Source: Palsa-360 sp963719875
Lineage (GTDB): Bacteria; Acidobacteriota; Terriglobia; Acidiferrales; UBA7541
NCBI GenBank assembly: GCA_963719875.1
Contig: CAVRDJ010000004.1
Location: 1,426,001 to 1,490,000, forward strand
Reading direction: 5' to 3'
DNA: 64,000 nucleotides
Shown here: in pieces, positions 1 through 9,021 of the stretch
Numbering within the stretch: position 1 is the stretch's first letter
Layout of the letters: each line of letters opens with the position of its first letter
Position numbers and translations under genes: made by a program
Notes under the pieces: generated by a model
Databases searched by the model: none
What the model saw: the letters and a program-made list of their open reading frames with translations, nothing else
What the model was told of the DNA's origin: nothing

Positions 1-535
1 GCACAGTGGCGAGCGCGATCCGTTATGCCGACGCGACTGCTGCACCACCACCTACCGCGTAGCGGTTTAGTCCAAAGCCGTTTGAAGGAAGCCGCTGGCG
101 TCTGCGGCGGACGCGGCCCTATGGGATTTGAATCGACTTTTGGCTGTAATTGGCTGAATTAAAGGCAGTTGCCAAAATGAAGCGAAAACGATGAATCAAG
201 ACGCCACGTTGCGGCATGACTCGCAGAGTGTAGTACGCGTAGCGTCCGCCGCGCCAGCGGCTTCGTTCAAACGGGATTATCGGAATATGGCCCGGAAGCA
301 TCGGATGGCCCTTCTCCTCCAATTCCGGATATGCAAATGTTTTGCAATCGATGTTTAAACTCGCGTATCTGCTGGTCGATCGAGTTGTATCCCAAAACGT
401 ATGACACGACTTCCGCAAACGCACACAAAACCACCCAATTGAACTCAAATGAAGCGCCGCTAATTAATTGAAACCAAACGAGGCGGGAACTGACTGCACA
501 AGCCACTGACTGATATTCTCAGAGTCTGAGCTGAT
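1..535. other. Gene-less left end
   Basis: I see no convincing gene here. Short open frames exist on both strands, but none has a recognisable domain, a good ribosome-binding site or a family-like composition. A 3' end of a gene entering from the left cannot be excluded for the first 60 bases. The stretch holds one copy of a short motif (278-291) that recurs elsewhere in this window. Confidence 0.4.
278..291 (+). repeat. Dispersed 14-mer TATCGGAATATGGC
   Basis: One of five exact or near-exact intergenic copies of TATCGGAATRTGGC in this window (others at 3052, 9231, 14160 and 33385). All lie outside genes. Confidence 0.6.
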
Positions 536-1348
536 CTATTTCTGGCGAAAGAGATTCTTTCGGATGTCAGGCCAGAATTCCTGGAAAACGTGATTCAGGA
601 CAGCGGATTCCATCTGGGTTCCCCAGTTCCTGCCCGTTTGACTCAGGCCGCGCCCCTGAGGCGGATAATAGGCGGTGGACAAGCCAGCTTCCAGTCCATT
701 GCCCACAACCTCGGACCAGTTAAAGCTTGTGCCTCCAGAATCTGTCTTGGTTACGAAGGCGCGGGAGATGGCGTACCCCGTTCGGCGAAAAAATCCTCCT
801 TTACCCATGGTGTAATAGCGTGGATCCTCATGCGTAATCGCGGGCATTATGGCCTCGGTGAAAAACGTCCCCGAGATGCCGTCAACAAACGTGCGCCAAT
901 AGTAGCGTCCATACCCGGCGATTCCGTGTCCCAACTCCGGATCGGAATTTAAGAGCATAGCCTGTCCAGCCAAGATTCCGGCCCACGTGTATGAGGAATA
1001 ATCCACAACGCTATCCTGCGCGGCGAGTACGAATTTCTCGCGGGTGGACAGCGGGGGAAGCTGCGTATTGGCGTTCACAGCTCCAAAATTGGGAATGACC
1101 CACAGCATACGCTTGGTCTGCTGAGTCTGAGAATCGTCTTTTTTGTTCTGAGCATCCGGAACTTGGCCTGGCGTCGCAGCCACGGGCTCATCAGCCGGCG
1201 GTGCAGGGGCCGGATTACTTGGCGGCGGGGAGGATTGCTGCACATACTCAAAGGGAATGGAATTTTCAGGAGGTTGTGACTGCGACCAGCCGATGGCGGG
1301 TGTCAGAAGTATGAAGAGAATTAAAACGGCTCTTCTGATTTCGAGCAA
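536..1348 (-). CDS. Secreted protein of unknown function
   Basis: 270 residues. The N-terminus is a typical Sec signal peptide (two arginines, a hydrophobic run, then a cut near the GWSQS segment). Residues about 25-75 are a proline- and glutamine-rich linker, followed by a conserved-looking alpha/beta-poor region with many Gly, Tyr and Trp residues (for example GYGRYYWRTFVDG near residue 140). I recognise the type as a common Acidobacteriota exported hypothetical, but I know of no function. No catalytic motif or lipobox is visible. It stands alone: the next gene upstream, a DUF3309 peptide on the same strand, is about 210 bases away. Confidence 0.75.
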   Translation of the reverse strand: MLEIRRAVLILFILLTPAIGWSQSQPPENSIPFEYVQQSSPPPSNPAPAPPADEPVAATPGQVPDAQNKKDDSQTQQTKRMLWVIPNFGAVNANTQLPPLSTREKFVLAAQDSVVDYSSYTWAGILAGQAMLLNSDPELGHGIAGYGRYYWRTFVDGISGTFFTEAIMPAITHEDPRYYTMGKGGFFRRTGYAISRAFVTKTDSGGTSFNWSEVVGNGLEAGLSTAYYPPQGRGLSQTGRNWGTQMESAVLNHVFQEFWPDIRKNLFRQK

Positions 1349-1559
1349 GGTTTTTCTCCCAACTTTACAATGCGGGATAATCTACCGACCACCCTACGAC
1401 AAACTCCTCAGAATTGGTCATTTCAAAGTGAAAGTGAAATTTCGACGCAGTGATTTTGGTCCAAAACTCCAAAATGCCCAGTTAACTTGAAACGAATTCC
1501 CTATTTACGACACCAATGCGCACCTGGCGGTAGCGGGGCAGCTCTTCTCTCTGATTCTC

Positions 1560-1718
1560 TTACAAATGGCCGGTCCAGATTAGAATCAAAATAACCAGTA
1601 TGACCACGCTTACGCCACTAATGGGAGCGAAGCCCCATTTCTTGCTGTGCGGCCAAATCGGGAGACTCCCCAGCAGCGCCACGAGAACGAATACCTCAAG
1701 AACAGCCATCAGAAACAT
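1560..1718 (-). CDS. DUF3309 family small membrane peptide
   Basis: 52 residues. Reading the minus strand from the ATG at 1716-1718 gives a peptide with two hydrophobic stretches separated by the hallmark G-LPIWPHSKKWG-P segment. This is the pattern of the DUF3309 family, in which a leucine/valine-rich helix, a loop with LP-WP-S-WG, and a second hydrophobic helix make up nearly the whole protein. A strong SD sequence (GGAAGG) lies about 6 bases before the start. Family function is unknown; members are often stress-associated inner-membrane peptides. The match in length and motif is good. Confidence 0.85.
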   Translation of the reverse strand: MFLMAVLEVFVLVALLGSLPIWPHSKKWGFAPISGVSVVILVILILIWTGHL

Positions 1719-1864
1719 CGTTTTCCTTCCTTTCTTTGGCTGGGCGAACTACCGTTACTGCCACACCACAGACGTGAACCGCCAAAATTAGCGAAGCCAG
1801 TTGATCAATTCGCTGCAAAATCCTTTCCCCAGCGTTCCTTTGCGGACGAGTACACGGACGGAAA

Positions 1865-2524
1865 TCAGGCTTCAATAATGTGATTACGGATGGCGTACCG
1901 AACCAGACCTGTCACCGAGTGACAGTTGATCTTCCGCATGAGGTTTGCGCGATGTGTTTCTGCCGTCTTCGGGCTGATGTTCAAGGCAACACCGACTTGC
2001 TTACTGCTGTGCCCTTCAGCCAGGAGCTGCACAACCTCTCTTTCGCGACCGGTCAGCCGCAGAGCGTCTTTGTCACCAGCCTGACTCGGTTTCTCCAGGC
2101 TCTCCAAATATTCATCCAGAACCCTTCGCGGGACTCTTGCAGTGAAAAATGATCTGCCGATACGCAGGGCTTCCACGGCAGAAACCACATCGGCTACAGT
2201 GTCTGTCTTCAGCAGATACCCACGAGCTCCCGCCTTCAGTGCTTGCGGGAGTAATTGATCGGTGTCATGTGGGGCCAGAAGCAGGACCTGGGTTTGTGAG
2301 GCGCCTTTCGTGATTTGTCGCGTCGCGTCCAGCCCATTCAGCGATGGCATATCAATATCCATGATCGCCACGTCCGGCTTGATCTGTTTTGTTCTTTGGA
2401 CGGCTTCTCTGCCGTCACTAGCCTCTGCGGCTAAGTGCCAGCCGGGCTGTTCTCGGACAAGAGCGCAAAGCCCCTTCCGCGCGATTTCGTTGCCACCCGC
2501 CACCAATAGGCGAAGCGTTCCCAT
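1865..2524 (-). CDS. NarL/FixJ-type response regulator, atypical receiver
   Basis: 219 residues: an N-terminal receiver domain (about 1-120) and a C-terminal LuxR-type helix-turn-helix (about 150-215, with LTGREREVVQLLAEG and the recognition region SPKTAETHRANL). Asp56, in the AIMDIDMP segment, is the expected phosphorylation site, and Lys105 of the YLLKT motif is present. The usual pair of acidic residues at the end of the first strand is missing: the sequence reads VAGGNE where the family has VADDH, so residues 10-11 are both Gly. That pair normally binds Mg2+, so phosphorylation may be weak or absent. No sensor kinase gene is adjacent. It is probably a DNA-binding transcription regulator of unknown target. 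Confidence 0.9.
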   Translation of the reverse strand: MGTLRLLVAGGNEIARKGLCALVREQPGWHLAAEASDGREAVQRTKQIKPDVAIMDIDMPSLNGLDATRQITKGASQTQVLLLAPHDTDQLLPQALKAGARGYLLKTDTVADVVSAVEALRIGRSFFTARVPRRVLDEYLESLEKPSQAGDKDALRLTGREREVVQLLAEGHSSKQVGVALNISPKTAETHRANLMRKINCHSVTGLVRYAIRNHIIEA

Positions 2525-3051
2525 GGTCTCCTCCTTAAAGGGAATGCCCTAGCGCGGACATAGTAAGGACAGCCCTCGGACGAGTCTGTCTCCTTTTGCA
2601 CAGGTAGAAAGACCGTCAGTGTCATCTCCAGACAGGTCCTTCCATGAGAAGGCCGATCTGAGTCAAGCAGGTTTTGTGGTTCCAGTCGAGTGGTCATCTC
2701 TGGAACTCATCCGCCTCTGTCGCCATCCTTCCATCCGCACTCTTTGGTGAGCGATTTTTCGCTCGGTGCCAGTTGGGCGTCCTCAGTTCAGCGGGTGCTG
2801 CTACCTGATAATCAACCTCGGTTCCCATCTTTTCAACAGAAGTCGGACCAGGACTTGGGCGCAGTCACCTGAACTCGGCGGTTGAGCTCGGCTCTTCTTA
2901 CCCAATTCTACGTTACGGTGCTTAGCCCTTCGCAGTGCTATTCTTTTTCATAAGCCGGTCTCCTTTCCATTGCGCCTTGAGCGCGTCAATCGTTGGGAGC
3001 GTATCGCATCCCGCCGGAGACCGGCCTTCTCATCCCATCTGATAAATGCAT

Positions 3052-3065
3052 TATCGGAATGTCGC
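3052..3065 (+). repeat. Dispersed 14-mer, one mismatch
   Basis: TATCGGAATGTCGC, one base different from the form TATCGGAATGTGGC found at 9231 and 33385. Confidence 0.5.
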
Positions 3066-3123
3066 CCAGGACCACAATCATCTGATTTCGGAACGCGCCG
3101 AGCCCCAATTTCCCTTCGTGTAG

Positions 3124-3189
3124 TTTCAATCGATTGCGGAGGCACGCGGAGAGGGGTTTTTGGAACAGGCAAATAGCAACATCCCGATT
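3124..3189 (+). repeat. Degenerate 66-base repeat, copy A
   Basis: By eye this aligns gap-free to 7790-7855 with roughly two thirds identity, including the shared endings GAGxGGxTTTT and CAACATxCCGATT. On the minus strand both copies can encode a related short stretch (PxPKTPL), so they may derive from one old coding or mobile sequence. Confidence 0.4.
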
Positions 3190-3320
3190 GGGGAGCCGAA
3201 ATGCGCGTCTCGCGCAAGAACGACTCATTGCGGAGCGGTGCTTACAAAGAGCGGCCTACCTCGGGCAAAACAGAATCTTCTCCCATTTCCGCCGAGGAAA
3301 ATTTCGAGGTCGAAGAGCGA

Positions 3321-5018
3321 CTATCGCATTTCAGAGGTCTTTACTAATGGTCGGACATCCGTGGCCGGCTTATCGACTTGGAGTTTAATGAGCTCAGATT
3401 CCAGTTGCGCGACCACGGTTCTTGCGTAGCGTATGAAGTGGTGTCCTGAAATCAGGATCAAGAATCCCATCGACAACTTCAGGGGATCGAAAGACCAGCG
3501 ACCCAGGAGGCGTATGAAGAACCTCCAGTATGCCTTGCGGTAGGAAGAACGGATACCTTGGTGGACGATGGAGCGAATCATGGTCCCGACGATACTCAAT
3601 CGGCCATGTCTTTCCTTGTACGGGAAACTGGCTTTCTGCTGGCTCGCGACCTTCCAGCGCACAAGCGAACGATAAGCTCGATCATAGAATGCCGACGGAG
3701 AATATAAGGAGTCGAGAGTTTCACGAAACCCCTTCAAAAGGACTGGGAGCGGCAAGATCGTCTTAAAATTCGGCGGGTTGAAGTTGCTGGTGACGCCTTC
3801 TGTTAGCAATCTGCCCTGCTTCAACATTCGATCGTAAAGTGGAGTCGTGGGGGGCGCCTGCAGAAGCCCAACCATCGCCCACGGGATGGCAGCCCGCTCG
3901 ATAAAGTCCCTTTGCAGCTCGAAGATGTCCTCCGTGTCGGAATCGAAACCAACGATGAAACCTGCTGTGACCCACAGGCCTTTGCTTTGGATGAAGCCAA
4001 TACATTCCAGCGGATCAGCCCGCAGATTTTGAAATTTCCTTGCTTCCTTCAGCGATTCTTTGGAGGGGCTTTCAATCCCGATGAAGACAAAGAAAAAGTT
4101 CGCCTTGACCATGGCCTCGATCAACTCGGGTCTCTGAGCGAGATCGATCGATGCCTCCGTGAAAAACAGCAAAGGGTAATCACGAGCTTCCTGCCAGGGT
4201 TCCATCTCCCGGGCCAGTTCGAGAGCGAGCTTGTGGTTCCCGATGAAATTATCGTCGACGATAAAGACATGCTTGCGCCAGCCGAGTTCAACTAAGGCCT
4301 CCAGCTCCGCCAAGAGTTGGCCGGGAGGCTTCGTCCTCGGCTTCCTCCCGTAAATGGTAATGATGTCACAAAATTCGCATTGGAAGGGACAACCGCGGGA
4401 GAATTGCACTGCCATGAAGGCATAATTTTCGAGTTTTAGCAGTTCAAAGCGAGGCGTGGGAGTCTTGCTCAAATCAGGTTTTTCATGAATCACGTACAGC
4501 CGTCGGGCAAGACCAGTCTCCAAACCAGTGGCGATTATTGCGAACATTTCATCCGGCTCACCAACAACTACATGATCGGCAATAGCGAGCAGAGCCTCCG
4601 GCTCAGTGCTGGCATAGGGTCCTCCAACCATCGTGCGTTTCCCCAGCCCACGGGCGCGCCTGAGGATATCTTTGACATCGGCCTTCTGGACTTGCATTCC
4701 GCTGATCATGACCAAGTCCGCCCACAGGAGGTCCGCATCGAGGAGTTCGTCAAAGGCGCGATCGATGAGCCGGATTGTCCAGTTTTTGGGGCACAAGGCG
4801 GCAACGGTGATCAGCCCGAGCGGAGGCATCGTGGTTTTCTCGGGAACAAGGTTCATCATTCCTTGAAAGCTCCAGAATGAGGGTGGAATTTTCGGCCAGA
4901 TCATCAGAACCTTGATTGCTGAACCGAGAGGAGGGAAGGAACGTAACTCGCCTGGGTCTTCGGCAGGCGGGGGCAAGAATCGCTTCTGAGGATTGGTCAG
5001 CTGAAACATATCTGACAT
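3321..5018 (-). CDS. Cobalamin-binding radical SAM enzyme (HpnP-like)
   Basis: 565 residues. The N-terminal third (about 35-170) has the look of a B12-binding domain, with MIWPKIPPSFWSF, the PPLGLITVAAL segment and VGGPYAS. The radical SAM core follows, with the 4Fe-4S cluster motif Cys210-x3-Cys214-x2-Cys217 in RGCPFQCEFC. The C-terminus (about 430-540) resembles the DUF4070 extension. This architecture is that of class B radical SAM methylases, including hopanoid C-2 methylase HpnP. I cannot separate HpnP from its close relatives by eye, and no hopanoid gene is adjacent. The start is the ATG at 5018, with AAGGAA just upstream. It is a single gene on its strand. A methyl or other one-carbon transfer to a lipid is the best inference. 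Confidence 0.85.
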   Translation of the reverse strand: MSDMFQLTNPQKRFLPPPAEDPGELRSFPPLGSAIKVLMIWPKIPPSFWSFQGMMNLVPEKTTMPPLGLITVAALCPKNWTIRLIDRAFDELLDADLLWADLVMISGMQVQKADVKDILRRARGLGKRTMVGGPYASTEPEALLAIADHVVVGEPDEMFAIIATGLETGLARRLYVIHEKPDLSKTPTPRFELLKLENYAFMAVQFSRGCPFQCEFCDIITIYGRKPRTKPPGQLLAELEALVELGWRKHVFIVDDNFIGNHKLALELAREMEPWQEARDYPLLFFTEASIDLAQRPELIEAMVKANFFFVFIGIESPSKESLKEARKFQNLRADPLECIGFIQSKGLWVTAGFIVGFDSDTEDIFELQRDFIERAAIPWAMVGLLQAPPTTPLYDRMLKQGRLLTEGVTSNFNPPNFKTILPLPVLLKGFRETLDSLYSPSAFYDRAYRSLVRWKVASQQKASFPYKERHGRLSIVGTMIRSIVHQGIRSSYRKAYWRFFIRLLGRWSFDPLKLSMGFLILISGHHFIRYARTVVAQLESELIKLQVDKPATDVRPLVKTSEMR

Positions 5019-5452
5019 TTCCTTTTGGCCATACCCGGCTGGCAGTATACACCTCGTTGTCTCCAGCAGGATTCTTGAGTTTCATTTTTCCATGCCAGGA
5101 TTTGTTCCAGCAGCTCCCAATAGCCCTTCCACGAAACGGCTTTATCGATCGCGCGCCGAGCACCGCGCCTGTCTTCAATTATTCGTGAAAACGCGCGTCC
5201 GATAAAGCTCTAACGGTTATCAGTATGTGGCGGTTGTACCACACTTTCTACATGCATGCTGCATCATCTAACTTGCAGGTTGGCAAGTGTGGCTCAGTTT
5301 CAGCCACCGCCGTCTCTTGCCTCGCGCGTTACTTGACCCGTGTGGCCTGCTTGAATAGAGTAGCCGCTCAAACGGCCTATTTGAGCGGGCTGGCGTTGCC
5401 TGACTGAGCGCGGCGGACTGAATCAGAGGGCCGGTCTTCGGAGGAGGTAATC
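5019..5452. other. Intergenic region, divergent promoters expected
   Basis: No gene seen. The stretch lies between divergently transcribed genes and must hold both promoters. It contains an imperfect inverted repeat at 5362-5391. Confidence 0.5.
5362..5391. promoter_or_regulatory. Inverted repeat upstream of secreted-protein gene
   Basis: AGCCGCTCAAA and TTTGAGCGGGCT are reverse complements apart from one bulged base, with a 7-base gap. It ends about 60 bases before the start at 5453 and has no T run, so an operator is more likely than a terminator. Confidence 0.35.
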
Positions 5453-6355
5453 ATGCGAAAGCGTCGGGTGTTCTTGGCAATTGTTCCGCTGATGGCGGTG
5501 CTGGCGTTTCAGATCGCCGCGTCTGCTCAAAATGCGCAGAATGCACCGAAGGCAACCTGGCCGGATCCGGTCTGGGATAAACCGCCAATCGCGCCGGCGA
5601 ACCGCACGCCCGCCCCAAAGCGAAATTTGACCGGCATGTGGGGGACACTCAGGGCAGGCTCTGGAATTCAGGCCGGCGGCGTGCAATTGAAGCCGAACAA
5701 CGGCAAGCCGGAAAATGCTCTCCCGTACACGCCGTACGGTCTGGAGCTGTACAAATCGCACAAGGCGCTCGAGGGCGCCGACGCGGTCCTGCCCGTGCAG
5801 ACCAACGATCCCCGGAACAAGTGCGAGCCGTTGGGAATACCGCGCTACAATCACTACAACCTTCGGCTGACGCAGATCTTCCAGGACGATTTCAAAGTGG
5901 CGATCCTGTATCACTACGATAACCGCTGGCGGGTCATTTGGACCGACGGGAGGCCGTTGCCCAAAGTTCTGGACGGCGTCGTCGAACTGGACGGACAGAT
6001 CCGCGAACAGCGATTGTTCGGTTATTCCGTAGGTAAATGGCTGGACGATTATACGTTCCAGGTCGATACCGTCGGAACGATGCCGGAAGATCGCGTCTGG
6101 CTTGATTCCACCGGCCGCCCCATCAGCGACCAGGTACACGTGACGGAAACCTTCCATCGCATCAGCGCCGAAGAAATGGAGTGGTCAGAGACGATCAACG
6201 ATCCGAAGATTTACACCCAGCCGTGGGAAACCTTGAAAATGCCCTTGCGGTTGCAGGATCCCCGCACCGATATTATGGAGTATTACTGCTCGCCCGTGGA
6301 GGTCGAGAATTACAACAAGCGTTTCGGCAACGCCGCAAGCGCGAATGGCAAGTAA
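5453..6355 (+). CDS. Secreted protein of unknown function, partner of DUF6152
   Basis: 300 residues with a clear Sec signal peptide (RKRR, then a hydrophobic run ending AASAQ). The mature part is rich in Trp, Tyr, Asp and Pro and has no metal or catalytic motif I can name. Similar proteins are common in Acidobacteriota and Proteobacteria beside DUF6152 genes, and that pairing is seen here (next gene at 6611, same strand). The start has a good SD sequence (GGAGGTAATC before ATG). It probably acts in the periplasm. The role is unknown. Confidence 0.8.
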   Translation: MRKRRVFLAIVPLMAVLAFQIAASAQNAQNAPKATWPDPVWDKPPIAPANRTPAPKRNLTGMWGTLRAGSGIQAGGVQLKPNNGKPENALPYTPYGLELYKSHKALEGADAVLPVQTNDPRNKCEPLGIPRYNHYNLRLTQIFQDDFKVAILYHYDNRWRVIWTDGRPLPKVLDGVVELDGQIREQRLFGYSVGKWLDDYTFQVDTVGTMPEDRVWLDSTGRPISDQVHVTETFHRISAEEMEWSETINDPKIYTQPWETLKMPLRLQDPRTDIMEYYCSPVEVENYNKRFGNAASANGK

Positions 6356-6610
6356 GCCGAACCCGGTTTCCAAGTCCTTGGTCGGCGGACCCGCTGCAGG
6401 CCCGACATTTAGATAATCAAATTGGGTAACGCAGCGTCATACCGGCAGTGTGAAGGGCGAAACATTCGCCAGTTTCCCGACACTTGTCAAACGGCTGGAG
6501 GACTGGAGTATACTTGCGCCAATCATCGGATCGCGGGCCGACAGCGAGCCGTCATTATGGTCAGGAGACCAATCACTCTGGAATATCGTCTTTGACGGAA
6601 CGGAGGAGCA

Positions 6611-7021
6611 TTGAGAAACAAGTATGTTGTCTTCGTGGTTCTCGTCATCGGGCTGGTTATATCAGTGCCGTTGTTCGCGCACCATGGCGCCGCATCGTTT
6701 GACACCGGGAAAAAAGTGGTCCTCAAAGGGACCGTGAAGGAGTGGCTCTACTCCAATCCGCATTGCTTATTGACCTTCGATGTGAAAGGCGAAGACGGCA
6801 AGGTTACGGAGTGGATTGCCGAGACCCAGGCTCCCGCCGTGACGTACCCGGCTGGTTATCGCAAGAACACTTTTAAGCCCGGCGATCAGGTGACGGTAAA
6901 TATTGAACCGGCCAAGAACGGCCAGCCAGTGGGCCGAATCATCGGCGTGCTGACGGCGGACGGTACCCAACTGGGTGAATTGGCATCTCAGGCCGTCACG
7001 GGCGTTACGGAGTTGAAGTAA
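6611..7021 (+). CDS. DUF6152 family secreted protein
   Basis: 136 residues starting at a TTG codon. The choice is supported by GGAGGAG five bases upstream and by the signal peptide that begins there (RNKYVVFVVLVIGL to FAHHG). The family signature is visible: AHHGAASFD just after the signal peptide, then LKGTVKEWLYSNPHC, a central W-ETQAP segment and KPGDQVTV near residue 95. This is a small exported beta-sandwich-like family with unknown function, possibly copper-related because of the paired His, though that is only inference. It follows the secreted protein at 5453 by about 255 bases and is followed by a strong hairpin. Confidence 0.85.
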   Translation: MRNKYVVFVVLVIGLVISVPLFAHHGAASFDTGKKVVLKGTVKEWLYSNPHCLLTFDVKGEDGKVTEWIAETQAPAVTYPAGYRKNTFKPGDQVTVNIEPAKNGQPVGRIIGVLTADGTQLGELASQAVTGVTELK

Positions 7022-7035
7022 CAGTCCGGAAATCC

Positions 7036-7073
7036 TGACCGATGGCGCGCCCGTTCGGGCGGCCTATCGGTCA
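7036..7073 (+). terminator. Strong hairpin after DUF6152 gene
   Basis: An almost complete 18-base inverted repeat, with TGACCGAT and ATCGGTCA at the outside and GCCCG/CGGGC at the loop of three bases. It begins 15 bases after the stop codon. There is no long T run after it, so it may be a Rho-type or processing hairpin. Confidence 0.65.
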
Positions 7074-7282
7074 TAGTGACTCGCGGATTGAAGACCCGAG
7101 CAGAATTCCCATCTTCTTCGTTCTATCAACCATCCGTTGACAGTGGCGCCTTGACGGGAAGGGATATGGGGCGCGCCAATAACAATAAGAGGTCTCGTCA
7201 CTGAAGGGCTTTCTAAACTCGTGCAATGATCGAGGTTACCGCTGGCGCATCGCCCCGACCCAATCCCTTGGGGCTTGTGGAG

Positions 7283-7603
7283 TCAATCGGATAAGAACTC
7301 GTACTTTTCAATCATCGTAGCCATGCCCGTGGATTCACCTGGTTTCGAGACGCAGCGCTGGATGCGGCCCTGGCAGCGTACTCTCACCGGCGTCCCGAGG
7401 GTGATCTGTGCAGGCAGCGTCATCTCGATTTCTACAGCGGTGCCATCGGGGATTGCCTCTGGCAAGAAGAAGTACACGCCGCCTGAACTCACATCTTGGG
7501 TAACAGCGTGTGCCTTGCGCTGCTCAGAACCGTTTGTCCATTGAACCGTTAGCGGCACTCCGAAATTAAACCGCTCCGAGCGGCGTCGCTCTTCGACTGA
7601 CAT
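7283..7603 (-). CDS. PilZ domain protein
   Basis: 106 residues, the size of a single-domain PilZ protein. The first cyclic-di-GMP motif is present near the start (RRRSERF at residues 6-12, matching RxxxR), and the second appears as DVSSGGVYF near residue 38 (D-x-S-x-x-G). The rest is the expected beta-barrel with VEIEMTLP and RCQGRIQRC. The likely role is binding cyclic di-GMP and passing the signal to a partner. It stands alone, with an AAGGA SD sequence nine bases before the ATG. Confidence 0.9.
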   Translation of the reverse strand: MSVEERRRSERFNFGVPLTVQWTNGSEQRKAHAVTQDVSSGGVYFFLPEAIPDGTAVEIEMTLPAQITLGTPVRVRCQGRIQRCVSKPGESTGMATMIEKYEFLSD

Positions 7604-7970
7604 GTGATTTTTTCCTTCAGCTTGAATATCGAATTGGACTGATTATAGTGCGATTCGGCCTCGATCTAACAGATGGAAAAAAAGAGAGTTGATCCGATTC
7701 GACAATCCCGGATTCAGAACCCAGCGGGACATGATGTTTCAGAATCAGTTGTTTCCGCGGCACGTGATGCGCCCATGTCCATCGTATAGATTCAAAGGCT
7801 TGAGGGAGACTGGCCAGAGGAGTTTTGGGACACGGGTAAAACCAACATTCCGATTCAGTTTCTCGCTCGGCGCGCGTTTCTGTTTGTCCTGCCCTAGCTG
7901 CGACTTCCATCCAACCATGATCTCGAAGAATCATGTGCACTCTGCATAAAACAGGAATAACATCTGACCA
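7604..7970. other. Gene-less stretch with decayed repeat
   Basis: No gene supported. The stretch contains copy B of the 66-base degenerate repeat and must carry the promoters of the two flanking divergent genes. Confidence 0.4.
7790..7855 (+). repeat. Degenerate 66-base repeat, copy B
   Basis: Gap-free partner of 3124-3189. The minus-strand reading starts AATCGGAATGTTGG, close to the dispersed TATCGGAATRTGGC motif, so the two repeat types may be related. Confidence 0.4.
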
Positions 7971-8933
7971 ATGGCTGTCATCCGTAACCACCCCGGAATC
8001 GCTTGCCTAAAGCCTGTGGCATTTTGGACTTTAGCGATTGCATTGTCTGCCTTGCCCATCCGAGCACAAAAGGGCGGCCCTCCGAGTGGTGGATCGGGGG
8101 GAAACAGGGGAGGTTCACCTGCGGGAGGAGCACCTGGGGGAGGAGCACCCCGTGGAGGAGGCCCCGGCCGGCCTGACCCTCCTTTCTCACAGCCAGGGAT
8201 TGATCCCAACGCGGAGCCCGGAGTGTTCTATCCGACGACGGAGCCGCTTCCGAAACCAGTGGTGGTCGAAGATGATTCCTGTCTTCCATGGGACCTTCCC
8301 GCCGCGCGTGGCGGCACCGTGAGCGCAATAAGGTTAGGAGTTCCCGGGAAGGCGAGAAGCCAGTACGAAAAGGCTTGCAGTGCCTTTAAGAAGAATAAAA
8401 TGACGGAGGCTGAGCAACACTCCCGCGATGCCATCCAAAAGTATGCAAATTATCCCGCTGCCTGGGTCATGTTGGGACAGGCGCTTCAGGACCAGCAGAG
8501 GTTCAGCGAAGCTCACGATGCTTGTTCGAAACCCTTGACCGTTGATCCGACGTACTTGCCGCCTTATCTTTGTCTGGCTGGACTTTTGAATGGCGGGAAA
8601 CAATGGAGCGACCTTCTGGCCTTGACCGACCGATTTCGCGGCCTGAGTCCAGTTGGCGATATGTACGCTTCCTACTACCGCGGGTTAGCCTTCTTCCATC
8701 TCGGCAATTTACCGGAAGCGCAAAAAAGTGTTTCGCAAGCTATTGCGATCGACACGGAGCATCATCAGCCCGCTTTCTTCTTCTTGCTTGCTCAGATCTA
8801 CGGCGAGCAGGGCGACTTGGTTGATGCGACCCATCAGATCCAACAATTCCAGAAATTCAGCAACAGCCGGCAGGATAAGAATTCCGCCAGTGAGTATCTG
8901 TCGGAGCTTCAGTCGCGACTAAACGCGAAATAA
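7971..8933 (+). CDS. Secreted TPR protein with Gly/Pro-rich N-terminus
   Basis: 320 residues. A signal peptide (hydrophobic run FWTLAIALSALPIRAQ) is followed by a low-complexity Gly/Pro/Arg stretch (about 34-75), a short linker, and tetratricopeptide repeats from about residue 120 to the end (for example YPAAWVMLGQALQDQQRFSEAH and YYRGLAFFHLGNLPEAQK). TPR domains bind other proteins; no enzyme motif is present. The SD sequence is weak. The location is probably periplasm or outer envelope. The partner is unknown. Confidence 0.85.
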   Translation: MAVIRNHPGIACLKPVAFWTLAIALSALPIRAQKGGPPSGGSGGNRGGSPAGGAPGGGAPRGGGPGRPDPPFSQPGIDPNAEPGVFYPTTEPLPKPVVVEDDSCLPWDLPAARGGTVSAIRLGVPGKARSQYEKACSAFKKNKMTEAEQHSRDAIQKYANYPAAWVMLGQALQDQQRFSEAHDACSKPLTVDPTYLPPYLCLAGLLNGGKQWSDLLALTDRFRGLSPVGDMYASYYRGLAFFHLGNLPEAQKSVSQAIAIDTEHHQPAFFFLLAQIYGEQGDLVDATHQIQQFQKFSNSRQDKNSASEYLSELQSRLNAK

Positions 8934-9021
8934 GCGAACCGGCGATCTCGTCGTGAGTAAAGATTGTAAGACACTTAAATATTCTTGGCGGCGCCATCGT
9001 GAGCTACCTCCTAATAAACGG

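Larger units (their letters stand above)
2525..3320. other. Gene-less stretch with decayed repeats
   Basis: About 800 bases with no supportable gene. It contains a copy of the TATCGGAATRTGGC motif (3052-3065, one mismatch) and a 66-base segment (3124-3189) that aligns without gaps to 7790-7855. Short open frames here have no family signature. It looks like degraded mobile or repeat DNA. Confidence 0.5.

Noticed and set aside
5423..6157. Minus-strand frame of 244 codons opposite the secreted protein at 5453
   Set aside because: The plus-strand gene has a signal peptide and a strong SD sequence; the antisense frame has neither.
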